Part shown: positions 24,942 through 34,152 of the stretch, in pieces
Position numbering within the stretch: position 1 is the stretch's first letter
Layout: the number at the start of each line of letters is the position of its first letter
DNA from: DASQFQ01 sp963730115
GTDB lineage: Bacteria; Actinomycetota; Thermoleophilia; Solirubrobacterales; Solirubrobacteraceae
DNA length: 64,000 nt
Assembly (NCBI GenBank): GCA_963730115.1
Contig: CAVSQM010000010.1
Coordinates: 62,001 to 126,000 of the forward strand
Direction: 5' to 3'
Notes under the pieces: generated by a model
Database searches by the model: none
What the model saw: only the letters and a program-made list of their open reading frames with translations
What the model was told of the DNA's origin: nothing
Position numbers and translations under genes: made by a program

Positions 24942-26214
24942 CTACCGCTTACGCACCGAAGCCACGCGGACCTGGCGGCTGCGGCCGGGCACGTGCGCAC
25001 CGCCGTCGCGGGCCACGACGACCACGCGGTAGCGCGCGGCCGGCTGCTTCCGCTTCGCACGGCGCACGCTGAAGCGGTAGCGCGAGCGCGTGTCGTCCAG
25101 CGTCCGCGCCGCGGCGCGCTTCACGACCGCCCAGCGCCCGCGCGGCGAGCGCTTCTGCAGGGAGACGCGGCCGTTCGCGACGCGCGGCCAGATCGCGCCC
25201 TCGATGCGCGCGCGCCGGCGGCCCCGCGAGCGCACGCGGGCGCCGACCTTGACGGCGCTCGACGCCGTGCGGATGCCGCTCGACACCGGGTTGCGCGTGC
25301 GCGTGACCGCGCGGAAGTGCACGGTCTCGAACACCTGGCCGACGTTGAAGCTGAACGTCCCGCGGCTCGAGGCGGTGCGGGTGCCGACCTCGGTGAAGCC
25401 GGTCTGGAACGGGAAGTTCTGGCGCTCGAGCGCGACCCGGGTGCCGCCGACCGCGGTGCCGCTGATGCGGCCGACGACCGTGACGCTCCCGCCCCACACG
25501 ACTCGGCTCGGGTTGAGCGACAGGCTGATCCCGCGCGGCTCGCGCAAGGTGCGGAACGAGCGGTCGAGGCTGCGCGTGGAGCCGGTCGCGTTCGTGCCGA
25601 CGGCGCGGAAGTGGTAGGTCGTGTTGGGTCGCAGCCCGTCGAGATTGAGCGAGACCGGGACGCTGCTCGTGCCCGAGCCGACGTCGACGCGGTCGCGTGA
25701 ACGAGCCGTAGCCCGTCGTGCGGCCGTACTCGAAGCGGACGGTGGTCGGCTGGCCGTTCGGGTCCACGCGCGTGAGCAGCCGCGCCGTGCGCGAGGAGAC
25801 GTCGCGCGACGTGGTCGAGCTGACGGTGGGCGCCTGCGGGCCCGGAGCGGTGCGGAACGTCCGGTCGGCGCCGCGCGACACGCCCGCGGGGTTGGTGGCC
25901 ACGAGCCGGTAGTGGTAGACCGTGTTCCGCGTCAGCCCGTCGATCGGAGCCTTGACGGCGGTCGGGTCCGCGCCCTCGGGCACGGTGTTCTCCGGCGTTG
26001 ACAGCCCGTAGCCGGCCGAGGTGCCGTACTCGAAGTGGTAGGTGGTCAGCGTGCTGTTGGGATCGACCGTGCCGTTGACGTTCGCGGTGGTCTCCGTGAC
26101 GGAGTCGGTCGCGCCTGTGGCGGCGACCGGGGCCTCGGGGACGGGGGTCTGGGCGCTGGCGGCGGCCGGGAAGGCGGCGGCCAGCAGGGTGAGGATCACA
26201 AGAAGACGAGACAT
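24942..26214 (-). CDS. Secreted Fn3-like repeat protein (frameshifted here)
   Basis: Reconstructed at 423 residues. The signal peptide MSRLLVILTLLAAAFPAAAS ends near SAQTP. Three Fn3-like units follow, with the pattern NGTVDPNSTLTTYHFEYGTS, TPENTVPEG and LTRNTVYHYRLVATNPAGVS, repeated as RVDPNGQPTTVRFEYGRT and LRPNTTYHFRAVGTN. Then come an Ig-like block (NPSRVVWGGSVTVVGRISG) and a basic tail ending VASVRKR. One extra base near 25693-25696 breaks YGSFTDRVDVGSGTS. This style of Fn3 protein is common on the surface of Thermoleophilia. With the PKD gene it interrupts the glycogen/trehalose cluster on the opposite strand. Confidence 0.72.
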
Positions 26215-26267
26215 CGGTAGGGGCAACACGGTAGGCGCCCGGAAGTTCCCCTCGGGGTCCCTCGCGT

Positions 26268-26273
26268 TAGGGT
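26268..26273 (+). promoter_or_regulatory. -10 box upstream of the 62-residue gene
   Basis: TAGGGT ends ten bases before the ATG at 26284. It may also drive the treZ-glgX-treY genes that follow on the same strand. Confidence 0.4.
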
Positions 26274-26283
26274 GATCCGCTCG

Positions 26284-26472
26284 ATGCAGCAGCCCGAGGA
26301 GATCGAACGGCAGCTGGCTGCCGTGCAGGAGCACGTCGAGCAGTGCCGGGCCGCCCTGGCGATCGCCCGCGAGGGGGATGCCTCGGCGATGCAGGACCTG
26401 TCGGCCGAGGTCGACCTGATGGCCGCCGCGGTGGCCGAGCTGAAGGCCACGAGCAGCGCCGCCCCGCTCTAG
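26284..26472 (+). CDS. Small coiled-coil protein, function unknown
   Basis: A 62-residue acidic, Ala-rich helical protein: MQQPEEIERQLAAVQEHVEQ, a single Cys, then DLSAEVDLMAAAVAELKATS. The heptad-like spacing of Leu, Ala and Val suggests a helical hairpin or coiled coil. A -10 box ten bases upstream and its position eight bases before treZ suggest it is a real gene leading the treZ operon. A GTG at 26272 would overlap that box and is not preferred. No family recognised. Confidence 0.5.
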   Translation: MQQPEEIERQLAAVQEHVEQCRAALAIAREGDASAMQDLSAEVDLMAAAVAELKATSSAAPL

Positions 26473-26480
26473 AGCCGACA

Positions 26481-28197
26481 GTGTCCGATCCCGCACTGCC
26501 CTTCGAGCGTCCGCTCGGCGCCCGCCCCACCGGCGCGGGCGCCACGGAGTTCCGCGTCTGGGCGCCGCGCGCAGACGTGGTCGTGCTGCGCGCCGCCGGC
26601 GGCGACCACGAGCTCGTGCCCGTCGGCCTGGGCGTCCACGAAGGCCGGCTGCCGGTCGGGCCGGGGGAGGACTACCGCTACGTGCTCCAGGGCGTCGAGC
26701 TGCCCGACCCGGCCTCACGCTGGCAGCCGGACGGCCTCCGCGGGCCCTCGCGGGTGTTCGAGCCGCAGAGGGCCGCAGGACTTCGACCCGCCCGACCTCG
26801 CCGACAGCGTCATCTACGAGCTGCACGTCGGCACGTTCACGCCCGAGGGCACGTTCGACGCGGTGATCCCGCACCTGGCGGGGCTGCGCGAGCTCGGCAT
26901 CACCACCATCGAGCTGATGCCGGTCGCCGAGTTCCCCGGCCGCCACGGCTGGGGCTACGACGGCGTCTACCTGTCGGCCGCCCACTCGGCCTACGGCGGC
27001 CCGGAGGCGCTCCAGCGGCTCGTCGCCGCCGCCCACGCCGAGGGCCTCGCCGTGCTGCTCGACGTCGTCTACAACCACGTCGGCGCGTCCGGGGTGCAGG
27101 CGCTCGAGGCGTTCGGCCCGTACTTCACCGACCAGTACGAGACGTTCTGGGGCAAGGCGATGAACTACGACGACGCCGACTGCGGCGGCGTCCGCGAGTG
27201 GGTGCTGCAGAGCGCCGAGGGCTGGATCCGCGACTTCCACTTCGACGGCCTGCGGCTCGACGCCATCCACGCGATCCTCGACGGTGGCGCCGTCCACCTC
27301 GTTCAGGCCCTCAGCTCGCGCGTGCACGCGATCAACCCGCGCGCGCTGGTGATCGCCGAGAGCGGCATGAACGATCCCAGGGTCGTGCGCTCGCACGAGC
27401 GCGGCGGCTGGGGCTGCGACGCGGTGTGGGCCGACGACTTCCACCACGCCCTGCGCGTCCTGCTGACCGGCGACCGCGACGGCTACTACGAGGAGTTCGG
27501 CGAGATCGGCCAGCTCGCGAAGGCGTACCGGCGCCCGCACGTGCACGACGGCGGCTACTCGACGTTCCGCCGCCGCCGCTTCGGCGCGCGCGCCGACGAC
27601 GTCGCGCCCGAGCGCTTCGTCGTCTTCGACCAGAACCACGACCAGGTCGGCAATCGCGCGTTCGGCGACCGGCTGCCGGCCGAGGCGCGCCCGCTCGCCG
27701 CCATGTGCACGCTGCTGTCGCCGTTCACGCCGATGCTGTTCCAGGGCGAGGAGCACGGCGAGAGCGCGCCGTTCCTGTTCTTCGCCGACCACATCGACGA
27801 GGAGATCGTGATCGCCACCCGCGAGGGCCGGCGCAACGAGTTCGTCTCGTTCGCCGAGTTCGCCGGCGAGGAGGTGCCCGACCCGCAGGCCCGCGAGACC
27901 TTCGCGCGCTCCAAGCTCACGCGCGCGGGCGAGCCGGAGGGCCTGCACGACCTCTACGCGCGCCTGCTCGAGGCCCGGCGCGCGATCGGCCGCGGCGAGG
28001 CGCACGCTGAATACGACGAGCACCAGGGCTGGCTGAAGCTGCGCCGCGGCGACCACCTCGTGCTCGCCAACTTCTCGCGCAACGCGGTCCACGTGCCGGT
28101 CGACCGTGCGGTCGAGCTCGAGCTCGCCACCCATCACGCGACGGTCGAGCCCGGCCACGTCGTGCTGCCCCCGCTGGCGGGAGCGCTGGTCCGATGA
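26481..28197 (+). CDS. treZ: Malto-oligosyltrehalose trehalohydrolase (frameshifted here)
   Basis: A GH13_10 enzyme that releases trehalose from the maltooligosyl-trehalose made by TreY. Reconstructed at 571 residues, starting GTG with MSDPALPFERPLGARP. An N-terminal beta domain (TEFRVWAPRADVVVL) precedes the barrel, which opens VIYELHVGTFTPEGTFDAV. Catalytic residues are Asp260 (LRLDAIHAI), Glu293 (VIAESGMND) and the Asp in VFDQNHDQVGNR. One extra base in 26764-26780, before the sequence reading DFDPPDLADS, breaks the frame. The stop overlaps the glgX start (ATGA), so treZ, glgX and treY are coupled. Confidence 0.92.
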
Positions 28198-30311
28198 CCG
28201 AGGTGTGGCCAGGCCGCGCGTTCCCGCTCGGCGCGACGTGGGACGGCAGCGGCACGAACTTCTCGATCTTCTCCGAGCACGCCGAGCGGGTCGAGCTGTG
28301 CCTGTTCGACGGCGATGACGAGGAGGTGCGGGTCGAGCTCAGCGAGCGCACCGCCCACACCTGGCACGGGTTCCTGCCCGGCGTCGGCCCGGGCCAGCGC
28401 TACGGCTTCCGCGTCCATGGCCCTTACGAGCCGAAAACCGGCGACCGCTTCAACCCGGCCAAGCTGCTGCTCGACCCGTACGCGAAGTCGATCGACGGGC
28501 CGGTGCGGTGGGACGCGGCGAACGTGCTCCCCTACGTCCCGACCGACCACGACGACGCCGACCTCGAGCGCGACGACGAGGACGACGTCGACGCCGTGCC
28601 GAAGTCGGTGGTGATCGACCCGCGCTTCGACTGGGAGGGCGACCGGCGCCCGAACACGCCGCTGCACGAGTCGGTGATCTACGAGACGCACGTGAAGGGC
28701 TTCACGATGCTGCACCCGGAGGTGCGCGAGGAGCTGCGCGGCACCTACGCCGGGCTCGCCTCCGTCCCCGCCCTCAACTACCTGCGCGACCTCGGCGTGA
28801 CCGCCGTCGAGCTGCTGCCCGTCCACCAAATCGTCGACGAGTCGTTCCTGTTCGACCGCGGCCTCTCCAACTACTGGGGCTATTCGACGATCGGCTTCTT
28901 CGCGCCCCACTCGGAGTACGCCGCCACCGGCCAGCACGGCCAGGAGGTGCGCGAGTTCAAGGGCATGGTCAAGGCGCTGCACCGCGCGGGGATCGAGGTG
29001 ATCCTCGACGTCGTCTACAACCACACCGGCGAGGGCAACCACCTCGGGCCGATGCTCTCGTTCAAGGGCGTCGACAACCGCTCCTACTACCGGCTCGTGC
29101 CCGACGACCCGCGCCACTACATGGACTACACGGGCACGGGCAACACGCTCAACGCCCAGCACCCGAGCGTCCTGCGTCTGATCATGGACTCCCTGCGCTA
29201 CTGGGTGACGGAGTGCCACGTCGACGGCTTCCGCTTCGACCTGGCGAGCGCGCTCGCGCGCGAGCTCTACGACGTCGATCGCCTGTCGGCGTTCTTCGAC
29301 GTCATCCACCAGGACCCGGTGCTCTCGCAGGTGAAGCTGATCGCCGAGCCGTGGGACGTCGGGCCGGGCGGGTACCAGGTCGGCAACTTCCCGGTGCTGT
29401 GGTCGGAGTGGAACGGCATCTACCGCGACCTGATGCGCGACTTCTGGCGCGGCCAGGCGTCGGTCGGCGAGTTCGCCTCGCGGCTCACCGGCTCGAGCGA
29501 CCTCTACGAGGACGACGGCCGCCACCCGTTCGCGTCGATCAACTTCATCACCGCCCACGACGGCTTCACGCTGCGCGATCTCGTCTCCTACAACGACAAG
29601 CACAACGAGGCCAACCTCGAGGGCAACCGCGACGGCACCGACGACAATCGCTCGTGGAACTGCGGGGTCGAGGGCGAGTCCGACGACCCGGAGATCAACG
29701 CGCTGCGGGCGCGGCAGCAGCGCAACTTCCTGGCCACGCTGATCCTCTCCCAGGGCACGCCGATGCTGCTCGGCGGCGACGAGTTCGGGCGCACGCAGCA
29801 CGGATCCAACAACGCCTGGTGCCAGGACAACGAGATCTCGTGGTTCGACTGGAGCCTGCTGGAGGAGAACCGCGACCTGCACGAGTTCGTCCGCACGCTG
29901 ATCGTGCTGCGGCGGGCGCACCCGGTGTTCCGGCGCCGGCAGTACCTCCAGGGGACGGACGAGGACGGCTCCGGCCTGCCCGACGTGTGGTGGTTCCGGA
30001 CCGACGGCCACCGGATGACGAAGTCCGACTGGGAGTCGGGTGAGCGGACGGTGGGCATGTTCCTCAACGGCGAGGAGATCGCGTCGCCGGACGAGAAGGG
30101 CGAGCGGATCCTCGACGAGTCGTTCCTACTGTTGTTCAACGCCCACCACGAGGACGTGACGTTCACGCTGCCGAACCGGCGCTTCGGTGAGCGGTGGGCG
30201 CTGGTGCTCTCGACCACCGACCCGGACGCGGAGCCGAACTCGCTCGAGGTGGACGCGCTCGAGGACCTGGTGGTCGGCCAGCGGTCGCTCGTGCTGCTGC
30301 GGCGGCGATGA
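28194..30311 (+). CDS. glgX: Glycogen debranching enzyme (isoamylase type)
   Basis: A 705-residue GH13_11 enzyme that hydrolyses alpha-1,6 branches, giving linear chains for TreY. CBM48 region: FPLGATWDGSGTNFSIFSEH. Barrel motifs are VILDVVYNHTGEGN, Asp349 (VDGFRFDLASALA), Glu385 (KLIAEPWDVGPGGYQVG) and FITAHDGFTLRDLVSYNDKH. GTPMLLGGDEFGRTQHGSNN is typical. The frame is intact. It lies between treZ and treY with ATGA overlaps on both sides, the arrangement in which this protein is often called TreX. Its role is therefore probably glycogen-to-trehalose conversion rather than general degradation. Confidence 0.94.
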   Translation: MTEVWPGRAFPLGATWDGSGTNFSIFSEHAERVELCLFDGDDEEVRVELSERTAHTWHGFLPGVGPGQRYGFRVHGPYEPKTGDRFNPAKLLLDPYAKSIDGPVRWDAANVLPYVPTDHDDADLERDDEDDVDAVPKSVVIDPRFDWEGDRRPNTPLHESVIYETHVKGFTMLHPEVREELRGTYAGLASVPALNYLRDLGVTAVELLPVHQIVDESFLFDRGLSNYWGYSTIGFFAPHSEYAATGQHGQEVREFKGMVKALHRAGIEVILDVVYNHTGEGNHLGPMLSFKGVDNRSYYRLVPDDPRHYMDYTGTGNTLNAQHPSVLRLIMDSLRYWVTECHVDGFRFDLASALARELYDVDRLSAFFDVIHQDPVLSQVKLIAEPWDVGPGGYQVGNFPVLWSEWNGIYRDLMRDFWRGQASVGEFASRLTGSSDLYEDDGRHPFASINFITAHDGFTLRDLVSYNDKHNEANLEGNRDGTDDNRSWNCGVEGESDDPEINALRARQQRNFLATLILSQGTPMLLGGDEFGRTQHGSNNAWCQDNEISWFDWSLLEENRDLHEFVRTLIVLRRAHPVFRRRQYLQGTDEDGSGLPDVWWFRTDGHRMTKSDWESGERTVGMFLNGEEIASPDEKGERILDESFLLLFNAHHEDVTFTLPNRRFGERWALVLSTTDPDAEPNSLEVDALEDLVVGQRSLVLLRRR

Positions 30312-32278
30312 CGGAGTTCCGGGCCACCTATCGGTTGCAGCTGGGCGGTGGCTTCGGCTTCGCGGCGGCGCGCGAGCTGGTGCCGTACCTGGCGGAGCTG
30401 GGGGTGTCGCACCTGTACCTGCCGCCGTCGTTCCAGGCGCGGCCGGGGTCGACGCACGGCTACGACGTGGTGGATCCGACGTCGATCTCCTCCGAGCTGG
30501 GCGGGGAGGAGGAGTTCCGTGCGCTGGTGGGTGCGGCGCACGAGGCGGGGCTCGGCGTGATCCTGGACATCGTCCCGAACCACATGGCGGTCGACGACGC
30601 GAACCGCTACTGGGTCGAGCAGCGCGAGAAGTTCTTCGACGTCGATCCGGAGACCGGCAAGTACCGGCGGTTCTTCGACATCGACCACCTCGCCGGCGTG
30701 CGCCAGGAGGACCCGGAGGTGTTCGAGGAGACGCACCGGCTGGCGCTCTCGCTCGTGCGCGAGGGGTTGGTCGACGGGCTCCGGATCGACCACCCGGACG
30801 GCCTTGCCGACCCCGAGGGCTATCTCGCGCGGTTGCGCGACGCCGGCGTCGAGCACGTGTGGGTGGAGAAGATCCTCGACCCGGGGGAGCGGCTGCGGGA
30901 GTCGTGGCCGGTGGAGGGGACGGTCGGCTACGAGTTCCTGAACGACGTCGCGGCGCTGTTCGTGGACCCCTCAGGCCACGACCGCCTGACGGCCCTGTGG
31001 CACGACCTGGCCGACGACGCGCGCCCCTTCCACGAGTACGCCGCGGAAGCCAAGCTGGAGCAGGCATCGACGACGTTCGCCGCCGAAGTGCAACGACTTC
31101 GCGCGCTCCTCCCACGCGACGACCTCGCAGAGGCTCTGTCGTCGCTGCCGGTCTACCGCACCTACATCCGCGATGGCGTCGCCTCGGCCGAGGACCGCGA
31201 GGTGCTGCGCGAAGCGGGCATCGAGTGGCTGCTCGACGCCCCGCCCGAGTTCGTCACCCGCTTCCAGCAGACGACGCCGCCGGTGATGGCCAAGGGCGTC
31301 GAGGACACCGCCTTCTACCGCTACCTGCGGCTGACGGCGCTCAACGACGTCGGCGGAGACCCGGGGCGGTTCGGCATCTCGATCGAGGCGTTCCACGAGG
31401 CGAACGCCGCGCGCCCGCCGCTCAACCTCCTCGTCACCCAGACGCACGACACCAAGCGCTCCGGGGATGTGCGGGCGCGGATCGGCGCGCTCGCCGGCCT
31501 GGCCGAGCAGTGGGAGGCGCACGTGCGCGGCTGGCTCACGTTGCTCGAGGCGGTGCCGGGGCCGAATTCGATCGAGCGCTACCTCGTGTTCCAGACGCTC
31601 GTGGGCGCGTGGCCGATCGAGCCGGAGCGGCTCGACGGCTACCTTGAGAAGGCGCTGCGCGAGGCGAAGCGGACGTCGAGCTGGATCGAGCCCGATGTCG
31701 AGCACGAGGACGCCGTGAAGGCGTTCGCGCGCGGCCTGTACGACCTGCCCGAGTTCCGCGAGGACTTCAACGAGTTCGTGGCCGAGGTCGCGGCGGCGGG
31801 CGACCGGGCGGCGCTCGGGCAGCTCGCGCTCAAGCTCACCGTGCCCGGGCTGCCCGACATCTACAACGGCGACGAGCTGCCGCTGTTCTCGCTCGTCGAC
31901 CCGGACAACCGGCGGCCGGTCGACTGGGAGGCGCGGCGCTCCGCGCTGGACGCCCTGCAGCGGGGCGAGGACGTCGACCCGAAGCTGCTGCTGATCGTGC
32001 GCGCGCTGGCGCTGCGGGCGCGCCGGCCGGGGGCGTTCTCAGGCGCCTATACGCCGATCGACGCCGGCGAGCATGTGGTCGCGTTCGCGCGCGGGGCGGG
32101 CGAGGTGCTCGTCGTGGTGCCGGTCGGCTCGCCGCACGGGGCGCGGCTGGCGCTGCCGGGCGAGCTCGCCGGCGCGTGGCGGGACGTGCTGACCGGGGCG
32201 CTGCGCGAGCTCTCGCGGCGCACGCAGGTCACCGAGCTCACGTCGGCGCACGGGTTCGCGCTGCTCGAGCGCGTCTGA
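30308..32278 (+). CDS. treY: Maltooligosyl trehalose synthase
   Basis: A 656-residue GH13_26 enzyme that turns the reducing-end alpha-1,4 bond of a maltodextrin into an alpha,alpha-1,1 bond. It starts TEFRATYRLQLGGGFGFAAA and has YLPPSFQARPGSTHGYDVVD, ILDIVPNHMAVD, Asp161 (VDGLRIDHPDGLADP), Glu187 (VWVEKIL) and TQTHDTKRSGDVRARI. TPPVMAKGVEDTAFYRYLRL is a TreY hallmark. The protein is shorter than many TreY (about 700-800), with a compact central insert. The frame is intact. It overlaps glgX (ATGA), and its 3' end overlaps the convergent amidotransferase gene by 41 bases. Confidence 0.94.
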   Translation: MTEFRATYRLQLGGGFGFAAARELVPYLAELGVSHLYLPPSFQARPGSTHGYDVVDPTSISSELGGEEEFRALVGAAHEAGLGVILDIVPNHMAVDDANRYWVEQREKFFDVDPETGKYRRFFDIDHLAGVRQEDPEVFEETHRLALSLVREGLVDGLRIDHPDGLADPEGYLARLRDAGVEHVWVEKILDPGERLRESWPVEGTVGYEFLNDVAALFVDPSGHDRLTALWHDLADDARPFHEYAAEAKLEQASTTFAAEVQRLRALLPRDDLAEALSSLPVYRTYIRDGVASAEDREVLREAGIEWLLDAPPEFVTRFQQTTPPVMAKGVEDTAFYRYLRLTALNDVGGDPGRFGISIEAFHEANAARPPLNLLVTQTHDTKRSGDVRARIGALAGLAEQWEAHVRGWLTLLEAVPGPNSIERYLVFQTLVGAWPIEPERLDGYLEKALREAKRTSSWIEPDVEHEDAVKAFARGLYDLPEFREDFNEFVAEVAAAGDRAALGQLALKLTVPGLPDIYNGDELPLFSLVDPDNRRPVDWEARRSALDALQRGEDVDPKLLLIVRALALRARRPGAFSGAYTPIDAGEHVVAFARGAGEVLVVVPVGSPHGARLALPGELAGAWRDVLTGALRELSRRTQVTELTSAHGFALLERV

Positions 32279-32972
32279 CGAAGCCGCCGAAGATCGCCTC
32301 GGCGGTGTCCGGCTGCCCGGGGAGGTGCTGCGCGTCGGCCTCGCGGGCGGCGGCGAGCTCGACGCCGGCCGCGGTCACCCAGTCGCCGTAGTCCTCGTAC
32401 CAGCGGTCGAGCACCCGCCCGTCGACGTCGGCGTGGAACTGGATGCCCCAGCCGCTGCCTTGGCGGAAGGCGGCGCACCCGAGCCCGCCGCGCTCGAGCA
32501 GCTCGGTGGCGCCGGGCGGCGGCTCGATCGCGTCCTCGTTCCAGTGCAGCGCCCACACCGGATCCGGCACCAGCGCGTCGTCGGCGATCCGCGCCAGCTC
32601 GACCCAGCGGACCGCGCGCCGCGGCAGCGGCTTCACGCTGCCGCCGAGCGCGTGGGCGAGCAGCTGGGCGCCGAGGCAGATGCCGAGCACGGGGAGGTCG
32701 CGCTCGACCGCGGCGCGCAGCAGCTCGACCTCCTCTTGGAGATACGGGTAGCGCTCGATCTCCGTCACCGACTGCGCCCCGCCGAAGCTGACGATGCCGT
32801 CGATGGCGTCGAGGTCCGGCAGCGGGTCGCCGGCGAGGCGGTCGTGGTGGCTGAGCCGGGCGGCGCCGAGGGGCTGCTCGGCGGCGCCGAGAAAGGGCGA
32901 CTCCAAGTGGTGCAGGCAGGCAAGCTTCGGCCCTGTAACGTCCTGGCTCGGCGTGTCCTCTCGCGTCCTCAT
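32238..32972 (-). CDS. Class I glutamine amidotransferase-like protein
   Basis: Up to 244 residues with a GATase1 fold. The nucleophile elbow is VLGICLGAQLLAHALGG (Cys), and the catalytic His-x-Glu region reads WGIQFHADVDGRVL, with Asp where Glu is usual (FHAD rather than FHPE). GMP-synthase-like stand-alone proteins of this type act on glutamine or gamma-glutamyl compounds such as in polyamine breakdown. The start is uncertain: the ATG at 32972 lies inside the divergent glycosyltransferase gene, so an internal TTG (LACLHHLESPFLG) may be the real start. It is not part of the glucan pathway by sequence; the position between treY and the GT4 gene is probably incidental. Confidence 0.75.
   Translation of the reverse strand: MRTREDTPSQDVTGPKLACLHHLESPFLGAAEQPLGAARLSHHDRLAGDPLPDLDAIDGIVSFGGAQSVTEIERYPYLQEEVELLRAAVERDLPVLGICLGAQLLAHALGGSVKPLPRRAVRWVELARIADDALVPDPVWALHWNEDAIEPPPGATELLERGGLGCAAFRQGSGWGIQFHADVDGRVLDRWYEDYGDWVTAAGVELAAAREADAQHLPGQPDTAEAIFGGFVRRARAARTRAPT
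32936..32941 (+). promoter_or_regulatory. -10 box of the GT4 gene
   Basis: TAACGT ends 11 bases before the GTG at 32953, inside the divergent amidotransferase frame if that gene starts at 32972. Confidence 0.4.
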
Positions 32973-34152
32973 CTTGTCCTGGGAGTACCCGCCGATCGTG
33001 GAGGGCGGTCTTGCGCGCCATGTTCGCAAGCTCGCCGAGGGTCTGGTGCGCAACGGTGTCGAGGTGCACGTCCTCGCGCGCGGCGGCGGGCGCCTGGCGG
33101 CGGTCGAGGACCGGCACGGGGTGACGGTCCACCGCGTGCGCGAGCCGGAGTTCCCGAAGGACGACCTCGACGCGTTCGTGCGGTGGGTCGACGCCATGAA
33201 CGACGACATGCGGGCGGCGGGGGCCGCGCTCGGCGACGCGCTGTCGTTCGACCTCGTCCACTCGCACGACTGGCTGGTGGCGGGGGCGGCGCGCAAGCTC
33301 GCGCGGCGGTTCGGCTGCCCATGGCTCGTGACCGTGCACGCGACCGAGCACGGCCGCCACCAGGGCTGGGTCAAGAAGCATCCGCAGCGCCACATCCACG
33401 GCGTCGAGCGGCGGATGGTGCGCGCGGCGGACCGCGTGATCACGTGCTCGCACTACATGCGCGGCCACGTCGCCGAGGTGTTCGGCATCGACGAGGCGAA
33501 GATCACGGTGGTGCCGAACGGGGTCGACCCGGAAGACCTCCAGCCGATGGCCGATCTGGCGAGGTTCCGCGCCCGCTACGCCTCGCCCGACGATCGCCTG
33601 GTCCTCCTCGTCGGCCGCCTCGTCTACGAGAAGGGCTTCCACCTCGCGCTCGACGCCCTGCCGGGCGTGATCGAGGCCGTCGGCGGCGTGCGCTTCCTGG
33701 TCGCGGGGTCGGGCACGGCGGAGCGTGATCTGAAGGAGCAGGCGCGGAAGCTCGGGCTGCTCGAGCACGGCGAGTTCCTCGGCTGGATCGACGACGCGAT
33801 GCTCCACTCGCTCTACGCGATCGCCGACCTCTGCGTGATCCCGTCGCTGTACGAGCCGTTCGGGCTGGTGGCGCTCGAGGCGATGGCCTCCGGCTGCCCG
33901 TGCATCGTGGCCGACACCGGAGGGCTGCGGGAGGTCGTCCCGGGCGGCGGCCGCGTCGGCCTCCGCTTCACCCCGCGCGACTCCGACTCGCTGGCCGAGC
34001 GGATGGAGACCCTGCTCGCCGACGACGCCCTCCGCGCGCGCCTGGTCGCGGAGGCCTCCGAGCACATCCTCGGCTTCGACTGGGCCGACGTCGCCCGCCG
34101 CACCGCGCAGGTCTACGCCGAGCTCGTGCGGGCCGGCGAGCCCGCCGCCTAG
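32953..34152 (+). CDS. GT4 glycosyltransferase, glycogen-synthase-like
   Basis: A 399-residue GT-B enzyme. The N-terminal ILSWEYPPIVEGGLARHVRK carries the glycine loop for the acceptor and sugar nucleotide, followed by LVHSHDWLVAGAARKLA, VTVHATEHGRHQGW and VVPNGVDPEDL. The C-terminal donor site is PSLYEPFGLVALEAMASGCP (the E-x7-E motif). These blocks are those of actinobacterial GlgA/GlgM-like transferases that use ADP-glucose to make glucan or maltose 1-phosphate. Lying beside treY at the end of the glucan cluster supports that role, but no glgC (ADP-glucose pyrophosphorylase) is in the window. The end overlaps the convergent kinase gene by four bases. Confidence 0.82.
   Translation: MSSRVLILSWEYPPIVEGGLARHVRKLAEGLVRNGVEVHVLARGGGRLAAVEDRHGVTVHRVREPEFPKDDLDAFVRWVDAMNDDMRAAGAALGDALSFDLVHSHDWLVAGAARKLARRFGCPWLVTVHATEHGRHQGWVKKHPQRHIHGVERRMVRAADRVITCSHYMRGHVAEVFGIDEAKITVVPNGVDPEDLQPMADLARFRARYASPDDRLVLLVGRLVYEKGFHLALDALPGVIEAVGGVRFLVAGSGTAERDLKEQARKLGLLEHGEFLGWIDDAMLHSLYAIADLCVIPSLYEPFGLVALEAMASGCPCIVADTGGLREVVPGGGRVGLRFTPRDSDSLAERMETLLADDALRARLVAEASEHILGFDWADVARRTAQVYAELVRAGEPAA

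Noticed and set aside
26244..26273. Shared upstream element of the genes at 26284 and 39040 (CCCTCGGGGTC near TTAGGGT)
   Set aside because: The short palindrome lies at different distances from the -10 box (7 and 2 bases), so a shared operator is not supported by two sites.
24949..28158. Very long reverse-strand open frame (about 1070 codons) across treZ and the Fn3 gene
   Set aside because: Over 26.3-28.1 kb it is only the mirror of treZ, whose protein matches a known family. High GC removes stop codons and makes long antisense frames common. Only its last part, from 26214 down, is real (the Fn3 protein).
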